From positions 12,769,420 through 12,833,419 of the forward strand of contig CM020620.1 of NCBI GenBank assembly GCA_009829735.1: 64,000 nucleotides of DNA. The letters run 5' to 3'. Positions 30,879 through 42,890 of the stretch are shown piece after piece. Origin of the DNA: Pyropia yezoensis. Taxonomy: Eukaryota; Rhodophyta; Bangiophyceae; Bangiales; Bangiaceae. Within the stretch, counting starts at the first letter, position 1. Every line of letters begins with the position of its first letter. A program made the position numbers and the translations under genes. The notes below the pieces were generated by a model. That model saw only the letters and a list, made by a program, of their open reading frames with translations. It made no database searches and was not told the origin of the DNA.

Positions 30879-32259
30879 CACGCCTAGTTGTTGTGCATCC
30901 GCCAAAAAGTAGACGTGTAGCAGTCGTGAATGTGCAATTTGTGTCCAAGACATGCGGGATCGTGAAGAAAGCATGCAATTCTGAAGGCAATTCTTGATCA
31001 GTCGTGCACACAGGATGAATCTCATTGGCTGCCCAATATCCATCGGGGATCTTTACCTGTGGAAACCCGGCGCACATACACGAACGGCGGAACATTGCAA
31101 ATGAGAACCCAGATTTGGGGCGCGAGGGCGGGGTCTCACTCCATGCCAGGTACAACGTGCTGAATTCATGACCTGCCCGAGAGCAAAGAATCATGAAGAT
31201 GTTCTGCAGAGGCACATCAGCTGATGGTGAAGCCAACTGGAGGTGGGTTTGTGTGGTTGTGAGCCCCCCTCGAGTCAAACAGGCACAATAATTGCTCTGT
31301 AAGCAGGCTTCGAGCGCAATGGCTCATATCGTAGTCGTGCACCCGCCTGAGAGCTGGGGCCTCGCTCCTCGGGGCACTTCAGTGACACACGCCGGGCCAG
31401 GAGATGCAGAGGCCTGTGCTGGCAGACCGGCGGGATCTCGGACGCGCCCGAGATCACGTGGTCCGCTCCTGTTGCACTCCAAGGCGGTCTGGGTCGGCCC
31501 TTGAAAGGCATGGAACGCTGGTGCCGCTTCGGGCCGTTCGCGACGTCGCCCGGTCGAGAATGGCTGGGCGCGAGAAAACATCCAGTGGTAATTTCATGGC
31601 AAATCCACTTGTACAAACAGGTACACGCATACAATGAAAACAGCACTCAATGGCGCTTGTTGATTGGCTATGCACTTGTGTAAGACCCCGCCAAGATCAT
31701 ACAAGCCCACTCACAAAGTTGTCGCAGGACGCTGACGGCAGAGGGCATAACGGATTTTTCTCGGTCCCGCTCCATCTTGGGGTGACGGAACGCGGCATTT
31801 ACCTTGCGCTCGAGGGCCCCTGGGAAGCTGGAGAATACAACGGCGCAGAGGTCCACGCGTCCTCTTGCCAACACGCCGCGTCTGCTTCAATTTTTGGTAG
31901 CCCCCTCCGTGAACGTCGCCTCCGAGCACACTTGCCACCGCCTTGGAGAACCCTGGTCGCCTGCCACCCTCCTAAGGGTCCGCTGCACGTTATGGGCAAC
32001 AAAGGGGAAAAACGAGTTGACTTTGATTGGGATGCCTGGGCATCATGAAACTCATTGATGTCCCCTCTGTTGGCCATGATGGCCAACAGATGGGATGTCA
32101 ACGAGTTCTTCGTCAACATCAATAGAAAGCAAAAATCATCAGGAGGATGCGAAGCATGTGAAGAGATTCGAGGGGGGCAGAGGGAACAAACGGGGGGAGA
32201 GAGGGGCAGAAAGTGAGAGTGAGGGGGTACACCAACGGGGAAGGGCGGGGACGGCAAAA

Positions 32260-32745
32260 GGCAGAAGATGCATAACAGGAGGGGGGGACGACGACCACCG
32301 GAGGGGGGAGCGAGGAAGACGGAGAGGGGGGCATCAACGACGGCGGGAGCGACGACGACGACGGGTACTGCTGGAGGACAAGACGTAGGCAACGCCGTCC
32401 ACGGGGGGAGCGACGACGGTGCCGGCAGGGGCGACGACGGTGCCGGCAGGGGCGACGACGGCAACGGGGGGGGCAACAACGACGAGGGAGGCGACAACGG
32501 CGGGGGCGGCGACGACGACAGGTGGGGCGAGGACGGCGGGGGAGGCGTCCACGGCGGGGGCGGCGACGACGACGGAGGGGGGCACCGACGATAGGGGGGG
32601 GCGACGACGACGGGGGAGGCGACGACGACGGGGGAGGCGACGATGACGGGGGCGGCGACGACGACGGGGGAGGCGACGACGACTGGGGGGGGCGACGAGG
32701 ATGGGGGGGGCGACGACGGGGGTGGGGGACGACGATGGCCGGGTG
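32260..32745. repeat. G-rich minisatellite (GGCGACGACGACGGGGGA-type)
   Basis: Imperfect tandem copies of units built from GACGACGAC and GGGGG run up to the start of the reverse-transcriptase homology. They replace the gag/protease part expected there. Confidence 0.75.
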
Positions 32746-32784
32746 GGTGGCGGACGACGCATTTAAATACAGCAGGCGGGGGGT

Positions 32785-35449
32785 TGCGATGACTGTTTGG
32801 ACTCGTTGGGGGAGGCAAACGTGTTCTCCACCCTGGACTTTAACGCGGGGTACTGGCAAGTTCCCTTTGCCCCGGAGGACAGGCATAAAACTACCTTTCC
32901 CTGTCACTGTGGCACATACCAGTGCATGTGGTTGCCGTTTGGGCTGTGCAACGCGCCCGCAACTTTCCAGTGCGCCATGGACATGATTCTGGCCGGCGTA
33001 CGGTGGCAGATCTGTCTTGTGTGCCTAGACGACATTATCGCGTACTCCCGAACTCCGGAAGAGCACGTCGGCCATCTTAGTCAGGTGTTCAAGCTGTTCG
33101 CTGACGCCGGTGTGTCGTTGAGGGCCAGCGAGTGCCACCTCTTCACTCAAGAGGTGGAATACTTGGGACATGCAGTCCGCCCGGGGCGCCTCAGTGTCAA
33201 CGAGAAGAATCTGACGGCCATTCGTAAGGCCCAGTGTCCCCGGACACAGACCCAGATGAGGAGCTTCCTCGGGATGTGTAACGTGTACCGAAGTTTCAGA
33301 AAGGGCTTCGCCAAGGTGGCGAAGCGGCTGAACGAGCTAGTTAGCTCGACGCAGCCAAAGAACCTGCCTCCCCCAAGTCGGGTGGAGCAGATGGCCTTTG
33401 AGACCCTTCGGGATCAGCTGCTGAACGCTCCTATCCTGGCTTTTCCCGGGTTGGGAGGCCACTTCGTCCTAGACGTGGATGCTAGCCATGACCAACTTGG
33501 TTGTGTGCTGGTACAGCAACAGCTAGACAAGGAGTACTTGTCGGTAGGTTATTTCAGCAAGGGGCTGAATTCGACGGAGCGAAGCTACGGAGTCACCGAG
33601 CTGGAAGGACTCGCGGTGGTGTGGGCGGTGATGTCACTGCGTCACTACCTGGTGGGTGAGAAGTCCTCCATCCGCTGTGACCACCACGCGTTGCAGTTCA
33701 TCTTTTAAGACGGATTGTACCAACACCCGGCTGAACAGGTGGTGGGTGCGAGGTTGAAGGGCGCCAGCGCCCTTCAACCTTGATATTGAGTGCCGCCCCG
33801 GTCGGCAACATGCCTTGGCCGACGACCTTTCTCGGGTACCTACCGAGAAACTGGATGCTAATCCAATCGATGGTGACATCCCCATCGTGGCGGCGGTCAC
33901 GCGCTCGGGGCAGGTGCTGAACCCCGAGGCGCCAAGAAAAAAGAAGTACTTGCCCCTGATGGTGGACGTAGTCGTGAAGGCTCAGGCGGAAGATCCCTTC
34001 TGCAAGTCGCAGGGTGAGGGGCTCGACGCAGTGGCGGAGACACGGTTCTTCGTCGGAGATGATGGATTCCTCTTGAGGAGAGGGGCGATCCAGGGGACTG
34101 GACAACTTGTTGTCCCCGCATCCCTCAAGGACAGTATCCTTGAGCGGGAGCATAACGGTCTCACAGGTGGACACCTGGGGTCTAGTAAGCTTTGCCAGAC
34201 CCTGAGGACACGGTACTACTGGCCCTCTATGGTGGTGAACATCTACAGTTTGGTATCTGCACGCACAAGTTGTGCGCAGAATCGCCTGATGGAACGGCGC
34301 CCTACTACGGCCATGTTGCTGTTCCCGGCTAAGGAGCCCTTTGCCGCTTTGGCAATGGACATCCTTGGGCCCCTGCCAGTGACCAAGGATGGAAAGCAGT
34401 ACCTCCGGGTCATCTGCGATCGCTTCACGAAGCTTACGCGAGCGATCGCCCTGGCAGAGATCACGGCTATGTCAGTCGTGTCAGCCTCCCGAGATCACTT
34501 GGTTACCGCGTATTGCATTCCAGACAGTACGCTATCGGACAAAGGACCTCAATGTGCGTCCGTACTGCTGCAGGAAGTGCTGGATGTGTTTGGGGTTCGG
34601 GCAAACTACGCCACCGTCTACCACCCTTAAACTAATGGACAGGAGAAGCGCTTCAACAAAACTATTGTTCGGCAGCTGCGCCACTATGTGAGGGAACCCG
34701 TGAAAATGTGGGACCATTACGGTTCTATTTTGACGACCGCCTACAACTCGCAGGTTCACTCCTCTATGAGGGAAGCACCCCTCGCTTTTGTGACTCCGCG
34801 CCGTGTGCAGTCTTTTGCTCTGCAGCGGCCGCTCCCAAGTAGGGAGGCCGGCGGCAGGACATCTACTCCTACTGAGAGTAAGGTGGAGTTCGCTGCTGGG
34901 CTCGAAAAGCTCATCCCTAAGGTCAGGGCTGGGATGGTCAAAGCGCAGAAGGGCTAAATGCGCACTTTTGATAAGAAAGTGCTTAACGCGAAGCACGTCC
35001 CTAACCAGGGTGACTGGGTGCTGGCACATTCACATACCCCAACTGGGGGTAAGCTGGTGTTCCAAACGAAGGGACCATCCCAAGTCCTTCGTACGGATGA
35101 GCGACAGTTCAGCATCGAAAGTGACGATGGGATCCGTACAGTAAACGGACAGGACGTTGTGAAAATTGCACCACCTCCTCCAGGGGACCCGGCTTGGGCG
35201 CGTGCGCTTAAGGCGGGGCGTCCGCCTTCGCTGGCTGAGGCCAACCAGGGTCCGCAGGAATACGTGCTCGACAAGTTCGTCGACCAAGGGTGGGATGAGG
35301 ATACTAACCGCCTCATGTTGAGGGTGCGCTGGTTTGGCTACCGCGCCGAAGACGATACATGGGAGTACGTGGAGGACCTCCCTGCTGAGAAGGTCCGTGC
35401 ATACTGCGCCCGGAATGACATCGACCCTGACTGCCCTCCCTCAACGTGA
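32785..35449 (+). mobile_element. Decayed Ty3/gypsy retrotransposon pol with chromodomain
   Basis: Domains in order: reverse transcriptase (GYWQVPF, LPFGLCNAPATFQ, CLDDIIAYS), RNase H (LDVDASHDQLG, YGVTELEGLAVVWA), the junction LADDLSR, integrase zinc region (GGHLGSSKL... YYWPSM) and core (LAMDILGPLP with Asp, TLSDKGPQ with Asp, TNGQEKRFN with Glu), and a C-terminal chromodomain (YVLDKFVD... LRVRWFGY... TWEYVEDL). This marks a chromovirus, whose chromodomain directs integration to certain chromatin. The 5' part (gag, protease, start of RT) is missing. Defects: a frameshift near 33,705, and in-frame stops at 33,755-33,757 (TGA), 34,628-34,630 (TAA) and 34,955-34,957 (TAA). The first integrase zinc Cys is also lost. 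No LTRs were identified. Non-functional. Confidence 0.92.
33751..33780. repeat. Perfect 14-bp inverted repeat
   Basis: Arms AGGTTGAAGGGCGC and GCGCCCTTCAACCT are separated by two bases. It lies in the RNase H-integrase junction of the retroelement and contains the TGA stop. Confidence 0.85.
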
Positions 35450-35881
35450 GGAAAGGTTACGAGTCAGTTCCAACAGAGTGCTTCAAGTCAAAGTGGTATG
35501 CGAAGTGGCTTTTAACTACAGCCCTAACCCTCTCACTCTCACAGCAAAGGCAGCTGCGAGGTAGTCACGAATGCTAGACTCGGCACCACCACGACCCTCG
35601 CCCTCACGTGTAGGCGAGCGGCGAGACCCACGCCGGTAACGATAACCGCTTGTCGGTGGAGCCGACGGCTCCAAGTCGGAGTCGTCACGACCATCACGGC
35701 CACGGGTGCGACGACGACCGCGGCTACTAGCTTGTTTACTTTTGCGCGCAAGTTAGCGACGCAGACGACGGACCGACTCGGTCTCGGACGGGGTGGATGA
35801 TTCCGACGCGGAGTACGACAACTTGTCGTCAGATAAAGAGGCAGAACGCCGCGAGTGGCGGTGACGACGACGAGGAGAAGA
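35450..35881. other. Arg/Ser-rich tail of a retroelement remnant, non-coding now
   Basis: This lies between the chromodomain end and the gag-like frames of the opposite strand. On the minus strand it reads as broken Arg/Ser-rich codons, as expected for the basic C-terminal end of a gag protein. No intact frame. Confidence 0.4.
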
Positions 35882-37505
35882 CTACGCACGGCTCGCTCTA
35901 CGCTTGCCGCGCCCAAGTGGGGCCGACAACGGCATGACTGAGCCAATCCGAGCCAACTCGGTTGTCATGAACTCCGCGACCGACTCGCAACTCGCGGTCG
36001 CAACGACCGCACGAGCGCAATTCTCAAGTTGAGGAGCCTTTGACACATGAAAAGTGGCGACTGACGCCGCCAGCCAGGAGATATTACGCACCGACGTGGT
36101 GATCACCATCTCGGAAGTCAAAGGAGCTGACGGCAATACCAACTTGGGGTAGACCGTAAGTAGCGTGGCCCCAAAAGTTGGGAGGCACAAGCGTGGACGA
36201 CTCGACAACCACACCAATCGTGATGTCCCCGTGTGGCTGGAGAGGGACAGGCGGTAGAGGTGGGGGATGCCGAATTGACGGAGCCCGAGGGTAGCCGCGA
36301 CTCCGAGGTGCGGCCGCCGCGGCGCCTTGCGCCCTGTATTCGTCATGGGTGGCGACACCCAATACAGAGTTCTTGTCAGGGGGCGGTGCAGTGTGGCGCT
36401 TCACCCCCGGGGCGTAAGGGTAATGTTCGATACCCAATCCCTCTTTGAGGACAACTCGTCCGCCGTGAAGTTCGGGGCGAGCTCAAAGGACATGGCGAAG
36501 TGCGTCTTGATCTTTGGGCCTATGTGAGGGCCGGCGCAACTTGTGCTCAATACTCTCCCACTCGATGAGTCGCTGTGGCTTCAACATCTCCCCAAGAAGA
36601 GTAAGTTCGCTTGCCGAGCACCCCTCAGCAACTTGTTGAGGAGTTCGCTGCTCCAGTCCTTGAATAAGGCGGGGTATCAGATGCCAAAACATCCCGCGCA
36701 CTTGCACGCACGCCACCCAGGACGACATGATCTCCAGTAGCCACAGTGTTGCCAACATGACAAACACCAGTTGGTTCGAGTTGGACGACAGCATAACGGA
36801 ACAAAAGTGATCAACCAACCGCGGCAGTAACGCGGGGAACCCATATGGGACCTCAACTTAAGGCCACCATTCGGGCTTCTTGGAATACACAAGCCCCTTG
36901 GTCGCCGGCGCTTGAAGCGCCAACTCAAGTTGAGCTGAGGTCACCAAGTAGGTACCTGGCCGGATGTCCTTCTCCATCCGCACTTCAAAGTGTTGAACGT
37001 GCGGGTCCGACGTCCGAATGTAGGGCGGGCGAGTTGCCACAACGTCCCAAGTGAAGGTCGTCATGTCGACGGGGCCCTCGGTGGTGCCCCCATGCTCAAG
37101 CATGTTCTTGCACCGCTGCACGTCTTCAACCTCCCCCTCTTCGAGGAAGGCGAAGAGGTCCGTCTTGAACCCCGCTGGGAAGCCGATCCGCCGGGGAAAC
37201 CTTTCCCGTGGGCGCACGTAGACACGCTTCATACACGACCCAACTCGGGCGTAGCGCTCTGAAGCCCAACAGTCCGCATATAGCGGCCAGGGTGGGTAAA
37301 ACCACATACCTAGGTCCTTCCTTGCGGTGACAGGACCTGCCTCCGAAGGAGAGCCCGCCGCCAACTCTTCGTCAGGCAGCGCAGGCATCCAATCCCCCGG
37401 GGCAATCGCGGAACTCCCGCCGGAAGTTCCGGCGGGTGCTACAACGCGGGGAGCGTCCTCCATTCGTTCGTCAACGGAGTGAGACTTCAACCCCGGATTC
37501 ACCAT
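35882..37505 (-). pseudogene. Gag-like retroelement remnant
   Basis: On the minus strand an ATG in good context (GGAGCCATGGTG) at 37505 opens a frame to TAA 36858-36860 (MVNPGLKSHSV..., with RFPRRIGFPAGFKTDLFAFL and VEDVQRCKNMLEHGG). The same frame continues after the stop (RLVDHFCSVML... PQQVAEGCSASEL) to 36,483. A shifted frame then follows from 36,358 to 35,882 (TSEMVITTSVRN, ESVAEFMTTELARI). It has the features of a capsid-type protein: no enzyme motif, a helical middle and a basic end. It lies tail-to-tail with the chromovirus pol, so it could be the gag of a related element inverted by rearrangement. A TATA-like TATAAGAG lies at 37,810-37,803. Family assignment is inference. Confidence 0.42.
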
Positions 37506-40500
37506 GGCTCCCCCTGAATCAGGGGGAGGCAATTCGGTTACAGCTGCCCGAGGCCCACCTCGATTTGAGGGGGACTTGGATGGGGGGAAGACAAGGGGCC
37601 TCCCCAGGTTGGGGTGGCCCAGGGTAAGAGTACGGGGAAGTGTTGGTGCGGAAGTGGAAGAAGGTGGTGGTAAGGTGCGTTTAGGAGAGTGCAAGCAGCC
37701 AACTGGGCGAGTTCAGGAGAGGGGCGGTCGACGTGACCGCCTCCACGTCAACGTGACGTGCTGGGGGACAGCGAGTCGCGCCCCCGGCGAGTGCGACACG
37801 CGCTCTTATACCCCCTCACAGGGCCGACCGGGTCGGAGCTGAGGAGAGGGGAGTGTGGCAGAACTGGCGCCACGCAGGGGACAGGGCGCGCCACACGGGG
37901 TCGGGCAACTGCTGGTCTGACCCGTTTCTCCCTTTGCATTTGATCTCGAACTTCGCTGTGTCGGGGATACTTTGCTTGATAGAAACTCCTACATGGATTT
38001 GAGGGTTTTCTACATTTTATCGTCTTGAAGCTTTGTGTGGCCCGGTGGGCAGGTGCTGGGGTGGGAGATTCTGAGTGGCGAGATTCTGAGAGGACCCTGG
38101 AGGGATAAGGGGAGGGACAGGAGGGCTTTGCCTCACTTTCCCGCCCGACCAACAAACTGTTGGCCCACACACCATCTTCTTGTTTCGTCGTGGGGGGATT
38201 GCCCCACAACAGAAATAGCGTGTGTGCGACTTGCACTTCTTCCGGTTCCCTCGACACGGTAGGCAGCCCTTGTGCACTGCCTCAACTTGGGTGCTGTGAC
38301 CGCGAGTGGTATTCGCCACAGTGTGTGCCTGTCGATGAAAACAGACTCCCGTTACCCACGACGTACTCTTCCTCGTGCTTTTGGCGGTGCATGATGTCTA
38401 TCATCCTATTAGTCTTCGTGCCTTTGACTGGGACTGTGCACATCACCCCAACCTCCCCAACGGCCATGCCACTGCCCCTCTCGCCACCGCCGCGGGAACA
38501 TTAGCCATATAAAGAAGGATCACTTTTACTGCCGTGGGGGGACTGCGCGAAAACTGGGCCCACTGTGCCAGAAACGTCGCTTTTGTGCATAATTCCAGCC
38601 AAATAGGTCCCCCCCGGTTTTGTAATGTCCTCCCGCGCGTCCCTCCATCAGCCCCTGGAACCAAAGAACGGCCACGGATAGTGGTGGCGGGGGCATGTGG
38701 CCAGCAGCCCGTGGCGAGCCAGCATCGGTTACGCTAGCACGCATGCGGGGGCGGGCGTCTGACCTTGGCGGCGGTAGCGGCGGCCGCAGTGACATCAGCG
38801 GTAGCATCGCGGGGCGGTGTGCAGTCGGCGGCGGCGGCGGGGGGTGGAAGGCGGCAAGCCAGCAGCGGAGGTGACGAGCGCGGCCGCGCGGATAGGTGGT
38901 GGCCTGCATGCGGCGGCGGCTGTAGAGGTGATAGTAGTGATAGCGATGGGCGTGGCGGCCGGCCCGGCATCCTGCATGCGGTGCTGTCCGCGCGTGGGGG
39001 CGCGGCGTCGCGCGCCCTTCTTCCCCACGAGCGCACTGCCATTGACGGCGGCGATACTGTGCGCGGCTGGGCGTAAGGGTGGCAGGAGCTGGCGCTAGCG
39101 TGCGCGATGGCGACCGCCGGGCTGCGCCTGCCCCTCTTCGCCATGCCGGGTGTGCGGTCAGGGGAGAAGTCGCCATCCCCAACGTCGTCACCGGCTTCGT
39201 TGTCGCCTGCGGTGGGGGCGACCGCAGTGGCGGCGGGGTCGGGCGCTCCGCAGACGGCCGCGGCGGCTGCGAGCGACAACCCCGTGCCGTCCCTGTGCGC
39301 GCGTCTCCCGTTGCTGATGGCGGTGGTCGCCTCCGTGGACGTCGCGGTGACCGCCGCGGAGGTGCGCCTTGGGGCCGTCGCCACCGGCGCCGACCTCGCC
39401 GGCGGTGCCACCGCCAGCGCCACCGCCACTATCACTGCCGACAGCAACAGCGGCGGTGCCAGTTGTGGCGGTGGTGAAGAGATTGGCGGCTATGGAGGGA
39501 GGTGGTGGCCGGCCGCCGCCGCCGCTGACGACCGGGCGACCGGCGTGGTGGGCCTCCACGTCGCGGGTGCGGTGGGCGCAGACGCTTCGAGGTCGCGCGG
39601 CGGCGGCGGTGCGGCGGCGGCCGCGCGGCGCTCAGCTCCCGCTTCCTCGACCGGACATTTGAGAGGCTCAGATGGGTGGGGAGGACAGAGGTGGACACAC
39701 CGAATTCCGGGAGAAAGGACGGGCGTGACCTCCCTCGACCACAGGGACGCCTGCCGGGGCACCCAGCAAGACGATCACGGCAGACAAAGCAATTCCATTT
39801 GCCGTGGCAAAACAAGCCAGGCGATCACAGCAGGAAACGCAGTCTCATTAGCTGCCCAATCATACCTGGGCCGTTCCTTCTCCAACAATAACGATAGAAT
39901 GGTGGATCTTCCGCGGCGGTGCGCATGTCCTCGACCGAAGTCGTGAAACGGCCCGCGATTTACGATCACAGTAACTCTCGACAACACGACGCTGTCGCGA
40001 TTGGTGGCTGGCTGTTGCGCGCTTGTCGCCGCCTGCGGAAGGACTGACAGCGAAACGGCCTCAGGTGTGATAGTGTATGATGCATCTGGTCGGGACGACG
40101 TCACGAAATGCATGCCCATTGGCTGAGAGACGGGATGCAGGTACCGCATCTGTTGGGCCCTCGCCCCAATCGGATGATCTTCCGCTGCGCTTCAGCAAAT
40201 CCGAACCCCGGTCGTCATATTTGCCGCATAGAAGCCCATGCGCGCACGCGTACAAGTCACCTGGTCGAAAATCCAGTCGAAGAAAACAAGGCAGTACTTG
40301 CTCGGATTTCCTGCGCAGCACTGCTTATCCCGTCAAGATACAAGCCCGATTTTGGCCAGAACTCTTGCTTCGTTGTGCAAATTCTTGTGCCCTGCTCGAG
40401 CACGAAAATGAACGGCTCGAGCAGAATTTTGCTTTTCTGATCGAGGGGATGGGCTGAGGCCAAAGAATCTCCACCAGGATGACCGACACGACGGCTGCTG

Positions 40501-40787
40501 TCAGTGCTCTCTCAACCAATGACAACAGCGGTGGCGCTGCTGTTTGTTGGACGGAGCGTTCCATTGGTCAGAATTCACGTTGTAGATGTTGAGCATGGCG
40601 GAGAGATTTTTCCGTGCAGACCCTCCAAAGCTGTCGTCGCGCAGGTTTTTGCTTTACCAGTGCGAGAGATTGCGCGGTTCTTAAACGCGTTTGTACAAAC
40701 ATTGCTCCCAAGCGTAGCGATGGTCGGTCGCTTCTTTGCGCTTCACGAGAGTGCTCTCCTGCCCCGTGCGCTACCGGTCATACCTAA
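37506..40787. other. Intergenic, repeat-derived
   Basis: No supported gene. The region around 38,730-39,650 is GC-rich with long overlapping Ala-rich frames on both strands (one minus frame starts with a signal-like MLSAVIVAVALAVAPP at 39,447), none convincing. The rest is AT-richer with short frames. A possible PiggyBac remnant is listed separately. Confidence 0.5.
38017..38319 (-). pseudogene. Possible Cys-rich C-terminus of a PiggyBac-type transposase
   Basis: A short minus-strand frame holds GCLPCRGNRKKCKSHTRYFC followed by further Cys. This resembles the C-x2-C ... K-H/T ... Y-x-C finger that ends PiggyBac (DDE_Tnp_1_7) transposases. The catalytic part was not found and the finger itself looks frame-disturbed. 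Weak call. Confidence 0.25.
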
Positions 40788-40957
40788 GGAGGTGGCGACT
40801 ACCAATCGCCCGAGCTGTTGTAGGCAGAAGCAAGAAACGGGGGTAAAGGCGGTGTCTATGATGCCTTGAGGGGGGGTCGATGCAGGTTTTATGCAGGTTT
40901 GTGCTCGAGAAGTTCCCAAAAAAGCAAGAAAATTTTGACAGGCGATAAGCAGTGCTG
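40788..40957 (-). repeat. Dispersed repeat, copy 2 (inverted)
   Basis: Reverse-complement copy of 30,709-30,878, about 170 bp, with scattered substitutions and a differing middle (around 40,890-40,910). Confidence 0.75.
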
Positions 40958-41070
40958 CGCTGTTGTCCTGGCCTCGAACAAGGCCCTCTCCGCACCCCTG
41001 TAACATCTGCTGACTTCCTTGTCTTTGACCGCCCCCTGCAGCCCGCGAGGCCGTCAAGAGCTCCTCGCCT

Positions 41071-42062
41071 ATGCAGGTCCGTTTACCGGCCATGGCGGAC
41101 CTTCCTTGCCCTTCTGCCTCCCTCCGCGCGCTTCGTCGAGCCATGGGGGACCTCGTGGACCATCTTCGCTTCTTTGGAATCCTGGCGGGCCCTCCTGGGC
41201 GCGCTGAACTGCGCGCTTGCGTCCCCTCCCACCCCAAGTTGGTGTTACTTTTTGTGGCTCTCGGCCTGGCGGTGATGTGGGTCCACACGGGCGGCATGAC
41301 GGCTTCCGGCACCGGTGGGACCTTCTCCACGCGCCCAGAGCTTGTGGACGACAAGCTTGTCATGTTAGGTGTACTCGTGTCTCTGCGGGCATGCACCGTG
41401 TCCCTCGTCCAGGCCGATCTGACGACCGCTTCCACTGGTGACGGCTCGCCGGCGTCACTGATGCTGTACCGTATTGAAATTCAAACGATTGCTGGCGGCT
41501 ACGCGCTGGCCGCGGCAACAGTGGCGACTCAAGAGGTGTGGCGGTGTCTGCCCTTAGTGGACCAGGACGCTGGCATGATGGCGCGCTCGGTACACGCTGC
41601 CGGAAGCCTCTTCATCTGAGCGCCCGGCGGCCGCGCTCAGCCAGGCGCCCACCCCCTGGCCTCGAGGTGGGCATGAGCCCCGATGCTCCTGTGCTTCCGC
41701 CGGCTTGTCAGGCCACCTTGCCTGTTGTGGCCGAGTTTGAGCTCCCCTGGCCGACGGTGGCGGTGGACCTGGAACGGCTTGTGGCAGGCCGAGCACCAAA
41801 AACAGGCGTTGTACTGCGCAGCGCTGTGACGGGGGAGACAGCGGGAACAGCGGCAAGCGCTGCGGAGCCACTCCGCCACTCTGATCGTCTTCGACACATC
41901 CCGCCCGTCGACCATGGCTCCGACGGGGGCAGCGATGACGAGGCGCCCGTTCGAACATCCCCGGGGGGTGGCTGCAAGCATGGCGGGCTCAGCTACCCGT
42001 TGCCGCCCTGGTTGCCCCCGCAAGATCCGTCGCGTGTAGTAGCCCTGGGATTTTCCATGTAG
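41071..42062 (+). other. Two overlapping plus-strand frames, possible gene remnant
   Basis: Frame 1 (41071-41619) reads MQVRLPAMADLP... with a hydrophobic segment LVLLFVALGLAVMWV and ends AAGSLFI. Frame 2 (41538-42062) carries FELPWPTVAVDLERLVAG and ends VVALGFSM. Both are richer in ordinary protein composition than the surrounding frames and could be exons of one gene or a decayed element. I recognise no family and did not find a convincing splice pair. Confidence 0.25.
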
Positions 42063-42775
42063 CTGTTGGTCCTCCATTGCATTGCTTTGTTTGTTGCATT
42101 CTATTCCTCGCTGAAGCGGTGCGTCGTCGGCACGTTGCGGGGGTACCCCTGTTCAGGCTGATGCCGCCACAGGTGTCCCCTACGACCGCGCCGTGAGGGC
42201 CAAGACCCGGCGGTCACAGCAAGCTGCGGCCCCGCCCACAGCCCAGCACGTCAAGGGGTAGGATTCGGGAGTCCTCAAGTCGTTTCTGTGCTCTGCAACT
42301 TGAATGGATGTACATTTCGCATGTGACTATGATGACACGTTGTGCGACCAGCTGAGCTGAATTCAACCTCTCCTCTGAGCCGCTGTTGGGTATTCAATCA
42401 AATATTTACCAAATGGGGTTTGATTCAATTACCTCTTTGCAACCCTGCTGGGACATTGTCTGAGACATGATCTGACTGCTGCGTTAAGTATATGTCATGC
42501 CGCTGAGCGCCAAAGATGGCCGTCCGAAATATCTTCCGCTCATAATCGGAGCAGGTACCGCATGGCACGCACTCCAAGTGCCCCATCCGCGCGTGCCAAG
42601 GACTGGGAGACATAGTGAATACTTCTACTGCTCCAACCATACGATTGATATCTACATGGTACGGGCTATTGTGAAACGAATAGTTCGCTCACTACAAGCC
42701 CAGTATCAATCCTCATCCAGAAGGAATGTGTCGTCAAGCAAAGCAAACTTTAGCCACATGCGCAGTAACCATATC
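42063..42775. other. Intergenic, AT-richer
   Basis: No gene or repeat recognised apart from the MITE that follows. Confidence 0.5.
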
Positions 42776-42890
42776 GTGCGTCCCGTAAAAAGTGGACGTG
42801 CACAGGTTGTGCAGTGTGGGTTTGATTGGTCCAGTGGCCGATATTTGATATGATTACGACTCGTGCACGTCCACTTTTTACGGGACGCAC
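42776..42890 (-). mobile_element. 115-bp MITE, copy 2
   Basis: Perfect 28-bp terminal inverted repeats starting GTGCGTCCCGTAAAAAGTGG; inverted relative to the copy at 3,877-3,991. Same length and about seven differences. The perfect arms suggest this copy is younger. Confidence 0.85.

Larger units (their letters stand above)
30469..32784. other. Intergenic repeat-bearing region
   Basis: No gene is supported. It includes a dispersed repeat copy (30,709-30,878) and a G-rich minisatellite (32,260-32,745). Short frames in between show no motif. Confidence 0.5.

Noticed and set aside
37850-37910. Possible retroviral-type primer binding site (TGGCGCC)
   Set aside because: No LTR end adjoins it and no tRNA 3' end from this window matches; seven bases are not evidence.
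38734-39946. Opposing frames of 237 and 279 codons, the minus one with a signal-like start
   Set aside because: Beyond the hydrophobic start both are Ala/Arg/Pro low complexity with no motif; not enough to call a gene.
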